Of a stretch of DNA of 64,000 nt, positions 44,043-54,646 are shown in pieces; the stretch's first letter is position 1; each line of letters opens with the position of its first letter. The DNA lies in the NCBI RefSeq assembly GCF_032362555.1, contig NC_083536.1, positions 1,612,001 to 1,676,000 of the forward strand, in the 5' to 3' direction. Made by a program: the position numbers and the translations under genes. The DNA comes from Amyelois transitella. Lineage: Eukaryota > Arthropoda > Insecta > Lepidoptera > Pyralidae. The notes beneath the pieces were generated by a model. It was given only the letters and a program-made list of their open reading frames with translations, did not search any database and had not been told where the DNA came from.

Positions 44043-46916
44043 TCAGTAAATCATGTACTTGCGAGGCACTCCGTGCGGATGATCACGTACACCAATACGA
44101 CAGTCTTCTATTTCCGTCATCACCCGGACGAAGTGTCTCAGCAGAGGTGCATTGAGATCCTGAGCCACTATTTTCAGGATACTGTTTTCACTCCCCCGCA
44201 CCCTCCTTAGCATAGATGACACTCTCTTTCTAATTATGGCATGAAACCCATCCGTTTGGGCCTGAGCAAACATACCGGAGGCGCTGCAAAAGCGAGGGAG
44301 TTTCAACATCATCCTGAAAATGTTATTATACTGTATGCGCAGTGTATTTAGCGATTTTTTAGTGTAACTAAACCAAAGGCTGCCCGTGTACATACTCTGA
44401 CAGTAGGCTTTAAAGAGTGTTATTTTTACTTGGTCTGAACAACGGGCGAACCTTCTTATCAGCATATTTCCGCGAATCGCCAGAGACCTGCGCTCCCTCT
44501 CTATATCTGCATCGTCCCTAAGGTCATCAGTGAGAATATGTCCCAGGTAACGGAATTGATAAACACGCGTCAATTTCACCCCGTTTAATACGGGGGAGAT
44601 GTGTTCAGGACATTTACCACCGGCCTTAAAGATCATGTACTGACTCTTCTTAACATTGTATATGAGACCATGTGCCTTGGCATATGACTCACATACCTCT
44701 AACAGCTCTGCAATGGCCCTCACAGTCGGTCCCAGCACCACCATGTCGTCTGCGTAACTAAAGTTGTTAGCATTAACACCCCCCACCCAGCATCCGACAC
44801 GCCTGCTGCTAAGCTCAACTATGAGATCATTAACATACAGGTTGAAGAGTGTAGGAGACGATATCCCCCCCTGTCTCACTCCACACTCCAACCCGTATGG
44901 CTCAGAGATACTGTTCGACCATTTCACAGAATTGGTTTGGTTTGCATACCAATACCGAAACAAATTAATCAACTGAACCGGTATACCCCTGTCCCTCATT
45001 TTTCCCCAGAGCACATCGTATGAAACGAGATCGAAGGCTTTGGAGAGATCTAAGAAACAGGCGTACACCGGTGTCTTGCGGTTGGTGTAATAGTGGACGG
45101 TGTGCTTGAGAGCCAGAATTGCGCTTTCAGTGGATAGTTTCGGTCGAAAACCGAACTGGGCGTCGTGTATTTTTAGGTACTTCTGTAAACAAGAATCAAG
45201 CAAACCGTCCAATACCTTGGCCACGATAGTTGCGAGAGAGATTGGACGATAATTGTTTCTATCTGAGATGTTACCTGTCTTGTTTTTAGCTATTGGCACA
45301 ACTATTGTTTTCATAAGATTAGCTGGTAGGTACGAATGTCTAAAACACATATTAAAAAACAAAGACAGGACCCTCGGCAGATGACTCCCCGCATACTTCA
45401 AATGCTCAATACTAAGTCCGTCGTGCCCCGGGGACCTGCCTCTGCACATACCCGTTATTATGTCATTTACATGACCCGCAGTAAACAAAAGCAATGGCTC
45501 AATCCCCGGGTGACTCAGAACAGCATCAAAACCTGCAGTGGATTGACCCAGAGGGGACCGCACCTGAAAATGTTCTCTGAACATGTTTGCGATCTCCTCA
45601 GCGTCGCTCTTTCCGTCTACACACACAGGCAGTCCCGGTCCCTTACCCAGTACATTTGTGGCCTTCCAAAATTTCCCAAAATTCTTATCCGCTCTTAATT
45701 TTGCTATTTTGTCCATTTTGATTTGGTCCTGATTGTTTTGGCACCATTTTAATCTACCCTTGTAAATTTTCCTAGACTCACACATTTGATCGTAAAATGG
45801 GCCTGCGGCCGGCCTATTATGGAATACCCATATGCCAAATCTGAACCGGGCCTCCCTGTGTGCGTCTCTCACATGGCTATTCCAACCACACAATACCTTA
45901 TTTTTGACAACCATATTACATTTATGACGTTCTTTAGTTTTGGTTGCCGCTTCTGTTAATATGAGAACTATCTGTTCATACATCCCATCCAAGATACGTT
46001 TATGATCCGCCAAGTCACATGACCCGCTGCTACACTCCTCCAATTCCTTAGGTAAGTCAATATCTCGCAAACACGCATGGCAAAGGCTCTGGTATCTATT
46101 TATTTGTGAGTCATCCCTTTCACCCCAAATTACAGCGGAACCCGTTACGCCGCGGGTCATGAGTTTGGGGCTCACGATGTCCATATTGCATTCTACAAAC
46201 AATGGTAAATGATCAGAGAGAAAGACATCCTCAAGTACACTGACCCTCACAATCGACATCATTGCTGATTGGGATACCACACTATGGTCCAGCCAACTCC
46301 TCGTCCCGTGGTAGGAGTCGGAAAAAGTATATGTTCCCGAGTCAACACCTAACATGTCTACATCCGCACAAACCCATAATCTATCCGAGCAGAAGTTATA
46401 AAGCTCAGTATAAAAATATTCATTAGGATCTGCATTAAAATCACCTAACAAGTAAACGGTTTCGACATTACAACTCGCCTCAATGGCACTAATTTCACCT
46501 AGTACTTCAGTAAAAATCGGCAAGTTATTATGACATCTAGTTGGCATGTAAACTGAAAATACCAGAATATCCCGTCCTCTAAGAGTAAGTTTAACCGCCG
46601 CAAGTCTTGGGCTGCTACAATCAATAACACATACCGAATCAAATATACACTTCCTATAGAGTATGGCCAGCCCACCGTAGGGTCTCCCTCTCAGTATACC
46701 AGCCGATGAATCCACAGCAGACTTACCGATGTACTCAAAGTCATTACTAACTAAACTGAGCATCGGTATATCGTGCTCTAAAAGCCAGGTCTCCTGTAGA
46801 CATACCACACTAGACATCGAGCATATAGATCTAATATCCTCAATGGACCTCTTAAAAGATTTACAGTTAAAACTTGCTAAAATAAGGTTATTATTATTAT
46901 TAGAACTATAATCCAT
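44043..46916 (-). CDS. LINE ORF2: endonuclease and reverse transcriptase, intact 957 aa
   Basis: Endonuclease (about 1-245): LASFNCKSFKRS, VCLQETWLLEHD, YGGLAILYRK, YLLGDFNADPNEYF, SWLDHSVV and LSDHLPLFVE, with all catalytic E, D, D and H positions. RT (about 480-760): GRSPGHDGLSIEHL, NYRPISLATIVAKVLDGLL, FGFRPKLSTESAIL, CFLDLSKAFDLVSY, CGVRQGGISSPTLFN and the active site SYADDMVVL. The C-terminal thumb region follows, with no RNase H. The stop lies close to the 3' tail. The start ATG 46914-46916 is two bases after the ORF1 stop, suggesting translation by reinitiation. Looks functional. Confidence 0.94.
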   Translation of the reverse strand: MDYSSNNNNNLILASFNCKSFKRSIEDIRSICSMSSVVCLQETWLLEHDIPMLSLVSNDFEYIGKSAVDSSAGILRGRPYGGLAILYRKCIFDSVCVIDCSSPRLAAVKLTLRGRDILVFSVYMPTRCHNNLPIFTEVLGEISAIEASCNVETVYLLGDFNADPNEYFYTELYNFCSDRLWVCADVDMLGVDSGTYTFSDSYHGTRSWLDHSVVSQSAMMSIVRVSVLEDVFLSDHLPLFVECNMDIVSPKLMTRGVTGSAVIWGERDDSQINRYQSLCHACLRDIDLPKELEECSSGSCDLADHKRILDGMYEQIVLILTEAATKTKERHKCNMVVKNKVLCGWNSHVRDAHREARFRFGIWVFHNRPAAGPFYDQMCESRKIYKGRLKWCQNNQDQIKMDKIAKLRADKNFGKFWKATNVLGKGPGLPVCVDGKSDAEEIANMFREHFQVRSPLGQSTAGFDAVLSHPGIEPLLLFTAGHVNDIITGMCRGRSPGHDGLSIEHLKYAGSHLPRVLSLFFNMCFRHSYLPANLMKTIVVPIAKNKTGNISDRNNYRPISLATIVAKVLDGLLDSCLQKYLKIHDAQFGFRPKLSTESAILALKHTVHYYTNRKTPVYACFLDLSKAFDLVSYDVLWGKMRDRGIPVQLINLFRYWYANQTNSVKWSNSISEPYGLECGVRQGGISSPTLFNLYVNDLIVELSSRRVGCWVGGVNANNFSYADDMVVLGPTVRAIAELLEVCESYAKAHGLIYNVKKSQYMIFKAGGKCPEHISPVLNGVKLTRVYQFRYLGHILTDDLRDDADIERERRSLAIRGNMLIRRFARCSDQVKITLFKAYCQSMYTGSLWFSYTKKSLNTLRIQYNNIFRMMLKLPRFCSASGMFAQAQTDGFHAIIRKRVSSMLRRVRGSENSILKIVAQDLNAPLLRHFVRVMTEIEDCRIGVRDHPHGVPRKYMIY

Positions 46917-46918
46917 AA

Positions 46919-48400
46919 TTAAGAATCTTTTTTGACTTTAACATTGCGGTCTCCTTGTTTAGTTCCATACAAAAACTTAACAAACCGCCTAAACGTAATG
47001 CCATCTGGCCACAGAGCGCCATCTAAAAACATATCAACCCTATTCTTAGGTACAAACAATTTGTACGCATTATATTTTTTCAAAGATTTCATTTTTATCA
47101 ATTTCAACGACACGCATACGTTTGTTTTTTCTTTAATATAATTAATAATGTCCTCTTCACACGTTTCTTTGCTAACATTTGAGATAAACAAAGGAATTTT
47201 CACATCCGCGGCTTTAAATTTAACATCGGGAGCGATCGCTGCGCGACCTTTTTGACCAATCAATTTATATCTTTTAGCCGATTTGGACTGAACAACCTGC
47301 CATTCATCATCACTTACTTGCACTTGCGTGCAATTTTTCACCATAAATTCACTTCTTTGATCGCTATAGCTACGCACTCCCGCACAAACACTAGAAACAG
47401 CTGATCGATCGCTCACCATTAGCGGATTGTTTACATCTACGCGCTCGCCGCACGTAGCAACAGCACAAACTCCCTCCGTTTGAGGTATTAATGATACTTC
47501 GGTTACGCTCACCTGCGCCTCCGCCATCATTGTACATCGCGACGTCTCTGTCTCACTCACTGCGCAGTCTTCTATGGGACCAGTTTTGCTGTCCTTTCCG
47601 CTCTCGCATGTCGGAACCGCAGTACAGGCCTCCACGTGTCTCTCGAGATCGTCTGTTGCGTTCACTTGCTCGCGTGTAAAGGAGACAGACTTACTCGGGC
47701 GGGTCGATGCACGCGCAGGAGTCGAGTGGTCATTGACCTCATCCGTAGATACCCGCACAGTTTTTATCGGAACATATTGTAGACCTATAGGCCCGCTATT
47801 TAAGTCATACAAACTATCTTGCAGACACGCTCCTCTTCTGTTGTTTACCAAACTGCGGGAACGGCAAGCATCCATTGGAATAATCGATGCATGCTTCAAG
47901 TTTTCCATCTCATATTTAAGGTTTTCAAACATGTCTATCGTAACGGCTACCTGCTGCAACGAGCTTACTTGGTTCTGAAGTCTCGCAATATCTTTAAGCA
48001 AACGTGAGCAATCAATGTGATCAAAACCAACGCTCGGTACGAGATGTAAGTCCTTAGCCACAAATATTGGAAGGACTTCTGCACTCGTCGACTTCATAAC
48101 ACCAATAATATCATCCAAATCTCGCGCCATTCTTTTCTTGCCCTCCTTTCTTCGTATTGGCATTTTCTTGGCATTGGGCAAAGAGTCATACAACAATGAC
48201 TTCGCTTCCGCAATTTTTTCGACACTGAAAGAGGAACTAACCAACTGATGGATGCTCTCCTCATCCATATAATCTAACACATTAGCCAGAAATGCAAGAA
48301 GTTCGTTAATAACAACGTTGCAACTCGCGCACTTTACTATTTTCGAAGTCATAATTGCCTTTATCGATGAGTCACGGTCACAAAGCAACCGCGTCCGCAC
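46919..48400 (-). CDS. LINE ORF1, intact 493 aa with C-terminal RRM-like domain
   Basis: N-terminus has a CXXC pair (KCASCNVVINELLAF), then a helix-rich part (residues 30-180, DIARLQNQVSSLQQVAVTID as a short coiled coil), a long low-complexity Ser/Thr/Val-rich linker (about 190-380), and a C-terminal module of about 85 residues: KIPLFISNVSKETCEEDIIN, VSLKLIKMKSLKKYNAYKLF, PDGITFRRFVKFL, read as a beta-alpha-beta RRM-like RNA-binding fold. The very end is basic (KVKKDS). Ends TAA, two nt before the ORF2 ATG. In two-ORF LINEs this protein packages the RNA. The start could also be the second Met (MTSK). Confidence 0.85.
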   Translation of the reverse strand: MRTRLLCDRDSSIKAIMTSKIVKCASCNVVINELLAFLANVLDYMDEESIHQLVSSSFSVEKIAEAKSLLYDSLPNAKKMPIRRKEGKKRMARDLDDIIGVMKSTSAEVLPIFVAKDLHLVPSVGFDHIDCSRLLKDIARLQNQVSSLQQVAVTIDMFENLKYEMENLKHASIIPMDACRSRSLVNNRRGACLQDSLYDLNSGPIGLQYVPIKTVRVSTDEVNDHSTPARASTRPSKSVSFTREQVNATDDLERHVEACTAVPTCESGKDSKTGPIEDCAVSETETSRCTMMAEAQVSVTEVSLIPQTEGVCAVATCGERVDVNNPLMVSDRSAVSSVCAGVRSYSDQRSEFMVKNCTQVQVSDDEWQVVQSKSAKRYKLIGQKGRAAIAPDVKFKAADVKIPLFISNVSKETCEEDIINYIKEKTNVCVSLKLIKMKSLKKYNAYKLFVPKNRVDMFLDGALWPDGITFRRFVKFLYGTKQGDRNVKVKKDS

Positions 48401-51189
48401 GCATTCGACTGCGTCGAGCGACTAACCAATGTTTCTCGTTCTAACCTCTATTCTTGTTTCGAATCAGCCTTGGAGCCTTTTGTTGCTTTTCACTCTCATT
48501 TCTTATTGCTCGGCGATTTTAATCATAACATGTTAGACGACTCCCTCTCTTCGAAGTTTCTTCAACTCTCTAATTCGTTCAACCTTTCTGTTCTCCACCT
48601 TAACGCTATGCATCAGAATCTACATACTGATGACACTTGGCTTGACCTTATTTTAACATCTTCAATCTCTGATGTCCTTCTACACGGTCAATATCCGGCC
48701 CCTGAGTTCTCACGTCATGACCTTATCTATGCGTCATACAACATTCATACTAGGAAACACAAGCCTGCTGCTGTGTTGATGCGCAATTATGCTAGACTTA
48801 ACGAGGAAGCCCTCTGTGTAGACGTCGCTGGCACTGACTGGAGCACGATCGTGGCAGCCGACTCCATAAATGAGAAGGTAAGCCTATTGAATGAGACCAT
48901 TGTTACACTCTTTGATCGTCATGCCCCACTTCGTATGGTTAAACTTAAAAGACCACCATGTCCATGGATCACTCTGGGAGTTCGAATGGCTATGAGAAAG
49001 CGCAATAAAGCATTCAGCAAGTTTAAGCGCGATCGCTCAGAGATTAACTGGACTTTCTACAAAGAGGCAAGAAATCGTTGCAACCAGATGGTAAGATCTG
49101 CTAAACGTCATTACTTTCATGACCATATATCCAATTTATCCGCGGCCGACACCTGGAAGTTTCTCAAAAGTCTTGGGTTTGGTAAAAGTGTATCCAAGGC
49201 TCTTAACCTTCCTTTCTCCTCTGATGACATCAATGCTCACTTTTCGTCTGCCTCCTGCCTTGATGATACTACTAGAACACAAACCATTTCTAATATTACT
49301 TCTATGCCACTCCTTCTTTCCGAGTCTTTTTCTTTCTCTTTGGTATCTTCTGACGATGTGCGCAAAGCATTATTTTCCATTAAATCTAAGGCTGTTGGTC
49401 ATGATGCTTTTAGTCATCAAATGGTTTTGCTCCTTCTTGATTTCATTCTCCCTGTTCTTACCCATATAATAAATTTTTCGCTGAGTACGGGAGCATTCCC
49501 TTCCTTGTGGCGTAAAGTTTTTGTGCTGCCCTTGCCAAAAATCACCAACCCCACTTCATTAAGTGACATTCGGCCCATTTCTATTTTGCCTTATTTTTCA
49601 AAAGTTTTTGAAATACTTGCTCTATCCCAATTATCTTCCCTAGTCATGTCCAACAGCCTGCTTAGCCATTTTCAGTCTGGATTCCGCCTTGGTCATAGCA
49701 CCAGTACTGCCCTGCTCAAGGTTACTGAGGACATTAGACTTGGTATGGACTACGGTAAGATAACTGTGCTTGTCCTTTTAGATTTCTCCAACGCATTCAA
49801 CACAGTTGACTACGAAGTCCTGCTAGCGCTTATGTCACTCTATAATCTCTCCACGACCGTCCTGGATTGGCTGTCATCCTATCTCCGCGGTCGACAACAA
49901 GCTGTCCGCCTCGACCAGACCCTTTCTTCGTGGCGAGATCTGTCTTCTGGTGTCCCTCAGGGTGGAATCCTGTCTCCACTACTCTTCTCTATTTTCATTG
50001 ATTCCCTTACGACTCGACTTTCCACTTCTTACCATCTATATGCTGACGATCTTCAACTTTACCATTCATGCGATGCTAACGATATTAACTCAGCTGTAGC
50101 GTTGTTAAATAATGATCTGTATCACATTGCTGAGTGGTCGAAAGAGTTTGGTATCTTTGTGAACCCGAAAAAGTGTCAGGCTATCATTGTGGGTAGTTCT
50201 GGGCAACTTAGCAAGTTAAATTGTGAAACTGTGTCTCCTATTAAATTTGGTCATAATAATATTCCTTTCTGCCCTAGTGTCAAAGATCTTGGGTTGCATA
50301 TTGACCCCACTTTCAGCTGGGTAAATCAAGTTACCGAAGTAAGTCGCAAAGTAACTGGTACGCTTCGTTCTCTTTACAGATTTAAAAATTTCCTCCCTCA
50401 GAACACCAAAAAATTACTCTGTCAATCTCTTATCCTATCTTTAATTGACTATGCAGATGTATGTTACTGTGACTTGAACCAGCAACTTGTCTTAAAGCTG
50501 GATAGACTAGCCAACAATTGCATTCGTTTCATATTTGGTTTATGAAAATATGACCATGTCTCCTCCTTTCGTTCTCAGATTGGTTGGCTGCCTATTCCTC
50601 TTCGTCGCAAAGCTAGAATCCTATCCATGCTGTATACAATTCTCAACGACCCTTGTGCTCCAGATTATCTTAAATCGAAGTTCCCACTTTTAAGCGCTAC
50701 ACACGCTCGATCTCTTCGCTCTTCTGAAAACCTTCTTCTGGCCACTCCTGCTCACCGCCTGGGATTCATGTCGAATTCATTCCAAGTGCAAGCCATCAGA
50801 TTGTGGAATTCTCTTCCTGAATCTATTCGGAAGGCGCCTAATAGATTTGCATTCAGGGAGCAAGTCCACGATCTTCTTTTTGACCAGTAGATTTCCTTAA
50901 ACTTTACACAATCATCCAATGTATGTAATATATGTATGTTTATTTTATATGGAGTATATATATATATATATAGTCATACTTATGTTTGTAATATATTATA
51001 TGCAAGTGTATTAAGTAACCTATTATTATTTATATTTATATAATTTTTTTTTTTTACCGTTATCGCACTACCCGTACTTCCATCTCAGTTTGGTCCAAAG
51101 GTTCGACTGGCAGAGAATGAGCATTAAGTCCACCTGTTGTACATTTTACGTGCATGAAGTTTAAATAAATAAATAAATAAATAAAAAAA

Positions 51190-51479
51190 AGAACCGTTGT
51201 TTGGGTACGTGAACAGTTAACGTACCTAAATACTGCAGTGAACAAAAACTTACCAAAAAGTTATAGTGTACCGTAAAAAAAAAACCGTTGTTTCGCGATA
51301 CATGTGTAGGTACTATAATAGTTACGACTTTTTTTACGCGGCTTGACTTTTTAAGACTTTTTATACAACTATTGTGTGTGTTGGACATTATTTATAAAGA
51401 CTGGTGAACGTTGTGATAGTGCGTCTGGACTTTCGTGAACTCTTATTTCGACATACACGTATTGCTTCATCGTGTTACC
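51190..51479 (+). other. Leader of the LTR element (right part)
   Basis: Continues the leader after the LINE. AACCGTTGTTT occurs at 51191 and again near 51282, and ACGTACCTAAAT plus ACTTACCAAAAAG echo 41955-42000. No ORF before gag. Confidence 0.6.
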
Positions 51480-52447
51480 ATGGTGCTTACGAGATCCCGC
51501 GCAGAGAGTTCGTCGGCGGGCGCGGCCCAAGCTAATGTGGTGGCGTCGCCGCCGCCCACTCCGGAGGCTGTACAACAACCTGCACCTGCGCCAGAGGCTG
51601 TTCCATTGCCTCCGCTTGCTCCGATCATGATAACAACCGAGCAGCTGAGATTTTTAATGGAAAGGGTAAATGGCCCACCAACTGTAAGTAGTTCCTTACA
51701 TGGCAATTTCGCAAAATGCACAGCACGATTCAACGGCGACAAGTCTAGCAACGTGGAATCTTTTGTAGACGCCATAGAGGTCTATAAAGATTGTGTTGGA
51801 GTAAGCGAAAACGCGAAAACGCCTTGCGTGGCTTGCCTATGTTACTCACCGGGTTGGCTGCGACATGGTGGCAGGGTGTGAAGGATCATACCCCAACCTG
51901 GTCTGCCGCCATCGAAGCACTCAAACAAACGTTTGGACCAAGGTTGCCCCCACACAAAATTTATAGAAAAATATTTGAAAGGGAACAGCGTAGTAACGAA
52001 GCTACAGACCTTTTTATATGTCACATTAGGGCATTAATGTCACAGTTACCCCTTCATTCCCTGTCGATGACCGTGCAATTAGATATGACGTACGGTTTGC
52101 TACATCGACGTATTCGTGAAAAGGTTTCGCGTTTGGAATTTTCTACCTTCGCTGAGCTTATTACTATAGCCCGTCGTGTCGAAGATATTTTGGATGAAAG
52201 CCGAACATCGACCAGCGATCTTAAACCGTTATGTTCGACCGCAAAGCCTACTACTGTACCCATTTCTCCGACGGCTTCGCAGTCGACAGTATCTTATAAG
52301 AATAAAGCTCGGCCACACTGTCATTACTGTAAAAAGTATGGTCATCTGAAATATGCCTGTGAAAAGTTAGCCAAACAGAAACTTGGCACTGATGGAGAAC
52401 CACGCGTCTCAACTATCACGTGTTCGGGTGCGGTGCGCCTGGCGTGA
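51480..52447 (+). pseudogene. gag: gag of the LTR element, one frameshift
   Basis: ATG at 51480 in a good context (TTACCATGG). The N-terminal part is Ala/Pro-rich (residues 20-55), followed by capsid-like sequence FNGDKSSNVESFVDAIEVYK. A frame change near 51790-51840 leads to ENALRGLPMLLTGLAATWWQ, WSAAIEALKQTFGPRLPP and FERE-QRSNEATDLFICHIRA, the retrotransposon capsid (Arc/Ty3-type) core. A zinc knuckle CHYCKKYGHLKYAC (C-X2-C-X4-H-X4-C) lies near 52317-52358. The end overlaps the start of the pol reading at 52420. Confidence 0.85.
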
Positions 52448-53895
52448 TCCGATCCAACTGCTCGACTTGTAAAAAGACAGAACCGGTTCCGTCCGTATCA
52501 ACTTCGTTTCAATCTGTTTCTGCAAATAGTGTTAATATAGATTCGCGAGTGCGACCTTTGTTAGAAATAGAAATTTATGGTGAACGTGGTAAAGTGCTTA
52601 TAGACACAGGTGCCAAACATTGTATAGGCAGTGTTAGTCTTAGAGCTCATTTAGTTAAGTATGGCCATAAGTTTGAAAATGTATTTACCGAACTGAAATA
52701 TGCGGACGGGCGGGCAGTTGCGCAAATTGTTGAACGTACGCAAGTTAGGGTTAGGGTGCGCGATGTCTGTTTAGATGTAAAGTTTACAATGTTGCCCAGT
52801 GCTACTGAAAGTTTGTTGGGAATGAATTTTATTCAGGACGCTGGCATGGTGTTAGATTTTTCACGCGGTATATGGTTTATGAACCACGATAGGGTCCCTC
52901 AGCCCATCGTCTTTGAACCTAATGGTGGTAGGTCATACGAACCTTTGTATTGCTCGTCTGTGGGTCTTCGCGAGGATGAAGGATTCCACTTAGGTAAGGA
53001 CGAACGACAGCAGCAGTCCAACCTTCTGAATGTCAATGAGGACATTTTCACTCCAGGGGGAGGACCCACTCAGTTTGCTGTTCACCACATTGATACCGGA
53101 GACGCCAGGCCTATTGCTAGTCCTCCTTATCGCGTATCTCCAGCGAAAAAAGAAGTGATCAGAGCGGAATTAGAGAAGAAGTTAGAAGATGACATCATCG
53201 AAGATGCTGAGTCCGACGAGCCCCAGTTAGTTATTCCAGAGTCGTTGAGGGCGGAAGTTCTAAAAGAATTTCACGATGCGCCTACTGCTGGACACTTGGG
53301 TTTGGAGCGGACCTTGCGGAAGATTAAGCAGCGTTATTACTTTAATAATATGAAAACGTATGTGGCTCAATATCTTAAATCCTGTGACCTTTGTCAAAAG
53401 TATAAAGCCACCAATTTAAAGCCAGCAGGTCTGCTGCAAAACCCAGTGCCCCAGCAGCGTTTCGAGGTACTGGCGATGGACTTGTTTGGCCCTCTTCCCG
53501 AAGGAGAAAAAGGGGAGAAATGGATTCTTTTAGTAGAGGACACTGCTAGTCGTTGGGTGGAGCTGTTCGCACTGCGTGATGCAACTGCAGAAACCTGCGC
53601 TAAGGTGCTTATTGAAGAAGTTTTTCTACGTTATGGGTTGCCCAGGCGGGTAATCTCCGATAACGGTACTCAATTTGTTTCGGCTGTAATGCAAAAGGTG
53701 ATGTTTGTTTTCGGGGTTCACCAGGCTTTGATACCGGTGTACCATCCAGAAGCCAACCCCGCTGAGCGGAAGAACCGCGAGTTAAAGAAACATCTCGCCA
53801 TCCTCGTGGGTACCGAGCATCGTTCCTGGCCACAGATGTTGCCAGCGGTACGTTTCTCTTTGAATAGCTCTTATAACGAAGGAACACGCACGTGA
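52420..53895 (+). pseudogene. pol: Deleted pol: protease fused in frame to integrase, RT and RNase H missing
   Basis: 491 open codons. Protease region near residues 50-150 with VLIDTGAKHCIGS and ESLLGMNFIQDAGMVLDF. Then the first RT segment (HHIDTGDARPIASPPYRVSP, VIRAELEKKLEDDIIED) breaks at about 53205-53225 and continues, in the same frame, with LVIPESLRAEVLKEFHDAPT, the sequence before the integrase H2C2 finger (HDAPTAGHLG, CDLCQKYK). So all RT motifs including YXDD and all RNase H motifs are gone. Integrase D-D-E remain (LAMDLFGPL, VISDNGTQFV, HPEANPAERKNRE). A shorter deletion with frame change occurs at about 53880. Confidence 0.9.
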
Positions 53896-54300
53896 GTTGC
53901 GTACGCCTCTTGCAGTCCATACAGATTTCAGAACCATTGTGGAGCAGCAAAATTTTGTGCCTCAGATATCACCATATTTGAGAGATTTTGCTCGAATTCT
54001 TGTGGATGTCAGGAGACGTATTGAGTCGCAACAGGACAATAGGAAGGCTGTCGCCGATAAACAACGGAGGCAGGTTGCTCCGTTTAATGAGGGAGACATG
54101 GTCCTGGTGGAGGTCCATATGCCGAGTAATGCACAGCGTGGCATCACGAGCAAATTTGCTCCTAAGCAGAGGGACCTTATCGCATATCAAAAGTTTGTAG
54201 TCCTTCTTCTTATCTCGTCGTTGATTGTAACAACATTGTAAAGGGCAAATACCATGCCAGCGCCTTAACGCGTTACGTGGGTAAATCTCCTGTTATTGCG
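53890..54300 (+). pseudogene. Integrase C-terminal remnant
   Basis: After the frame change at about 53885: ELRTPLAVHTDFRTIVEQQ, FARILVDVRRRIESQQDNRK and FNEGDMVLVEVHMPSNAQRG, typical of the gypsy integrase C-terminal (GPY-type) region. A second frame break near 54180 precedes the chain end and Arg/Pro-rich tail (HQRHRGRPAKSQSGRPYN). Confidence 0.75.
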
Positions 54301-54354
54301 CATCAGCGCCATCGCGGTAGACCAGCCAAGTCACAGTCGGGTCGACCATATAAC

Positions 54355-54368
54355 TTGGAGGGGGAGGA
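54355..54368 (+). promoter_or_regulatory. Polypurine tract
   Basis: TTGGAGGGGGAGGA directly before the right LTR. Confidence 0.85.
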
Positions 54369-54630
54369 TATAGCGGGCAACATTGTAGGCCCTTCCGGGG
54401 AGACATCGCGTCACCCTGCGCCCCCCCTCGTCCATACCACGCCGTTCCCAGCGCCCGCGCAGAGGACCGCCCGTGCGCCTCATTGAACAAGTCAGTCTTT
54501 AAACAACGCGCGGACCGGTGCGGTATGCACCTCTTATTAGCGAGCGAGTTTTGTATTTCTTTTATAAGTTACCGAAGTAAAGTTGTTATCCCGTAGTTGG
54601 CTTTTACTTCTCAATCGCCGCCCCGCTATA
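54369..54630 (+). repeat. 3' LTR
   Basis: 262 bp, same tips TATAGCGGG and CCCGCTATA. Differs from the left LTR by a C for T near 54440 and small indels near 54555-54565 and 54615. Confidence 0.93.
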
Positions 54631-54646
54631 ATATATATATATGTAT

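Larger units (their letters stand above)
43898..48425 (-). mobile_element. LINE with two intact ORFs, CCAAT duplication
   Basis: Minus-strand element of about 4.5 kb inserted within the ORF2 of the plus-strand LINE. CCAAT occurs at 43893-43897 and 48426-48430, and removing the insert keeps the host reading frame. The 3' end is marked by GAATTT-type tail units (43898-43930). ORF1 46919-48400 and ORF2 44043-46916 have no stop or frameshift. Most intact LINE in the window and a candidate for an active copy. Confidence 0.93.
43448..50890 (+). pseudogene. LINE ORF2: endonuclease and RT, split by a LINE and with one stop
   Basis: Exons-like halves 43448-43897 (150 codons) and 48431-50890 (820 codons) are in the same frame once the minus-strand LINE and one CCAAT are removed. 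Endonuclease: HINAQSVPAHYSSLL, LISETWLNSS, GRGGGVAIYL, LGVFYSAPN | (insertion) | LLLGDFNHNML, SRHDLIY. RT: DIRPISILPYFSKVFEIL, LDFSNAFNTVDYEVL, SGVPQGGILSPLLFS, YADDLQLYH, then SLIDYADVCYCDLNQQ and the C-terminal LWNSLPESIRKAPN. The only coding defect apart from the insertion is TGA at 50543-50545. The family is a CR1-group LINE. Confidence 0.9.
42015..51189 (+). mobile_element. Two-ORF LINE in the leader of the LTR element, (AAAT)n tail
   Basis: ORF1 42289-43095; ORF2 43448-43897 continuing at 48431-50890; 3' UTR with CAGTTTGGTCCAAAGGTTCG (51087) and a tail of TAAA units at 51159-51189. A minus-strand LINE splits ORF2 exactly. The left end is approximate. Net length about 4.65 kb. Only one nonsense codon is seen in ORF2. 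Confidence 0.82.
41438..54630 (+). mobile_element. Ty3/gypsy-type LTR element with deleted RT/RNase H, carrying nested LINEs
   Basis: Direct LTRs at 41438-41700 and 54369-54630, primer site after the left one, polypurine tract before the right one. gag (51480-52447) and a shortened pol (52420-54241) are next to the right LTR; the leader is split by a 9-kb LINE insertion. Without the LINEs it is about 4 kb. The LTRs differ at several positions (a T/C change and small indels), so the insertion is older than the one at 14598-22879. Flanking TSD is probably ATAT but ambiguous within the TA tract. Confidence 0.92.

Noticed and set aside
47574..47978. 134-aa plus-strand ORF
   Set aside because: Antisense shadow of the intact LINE ORF1 at 46919-48400.
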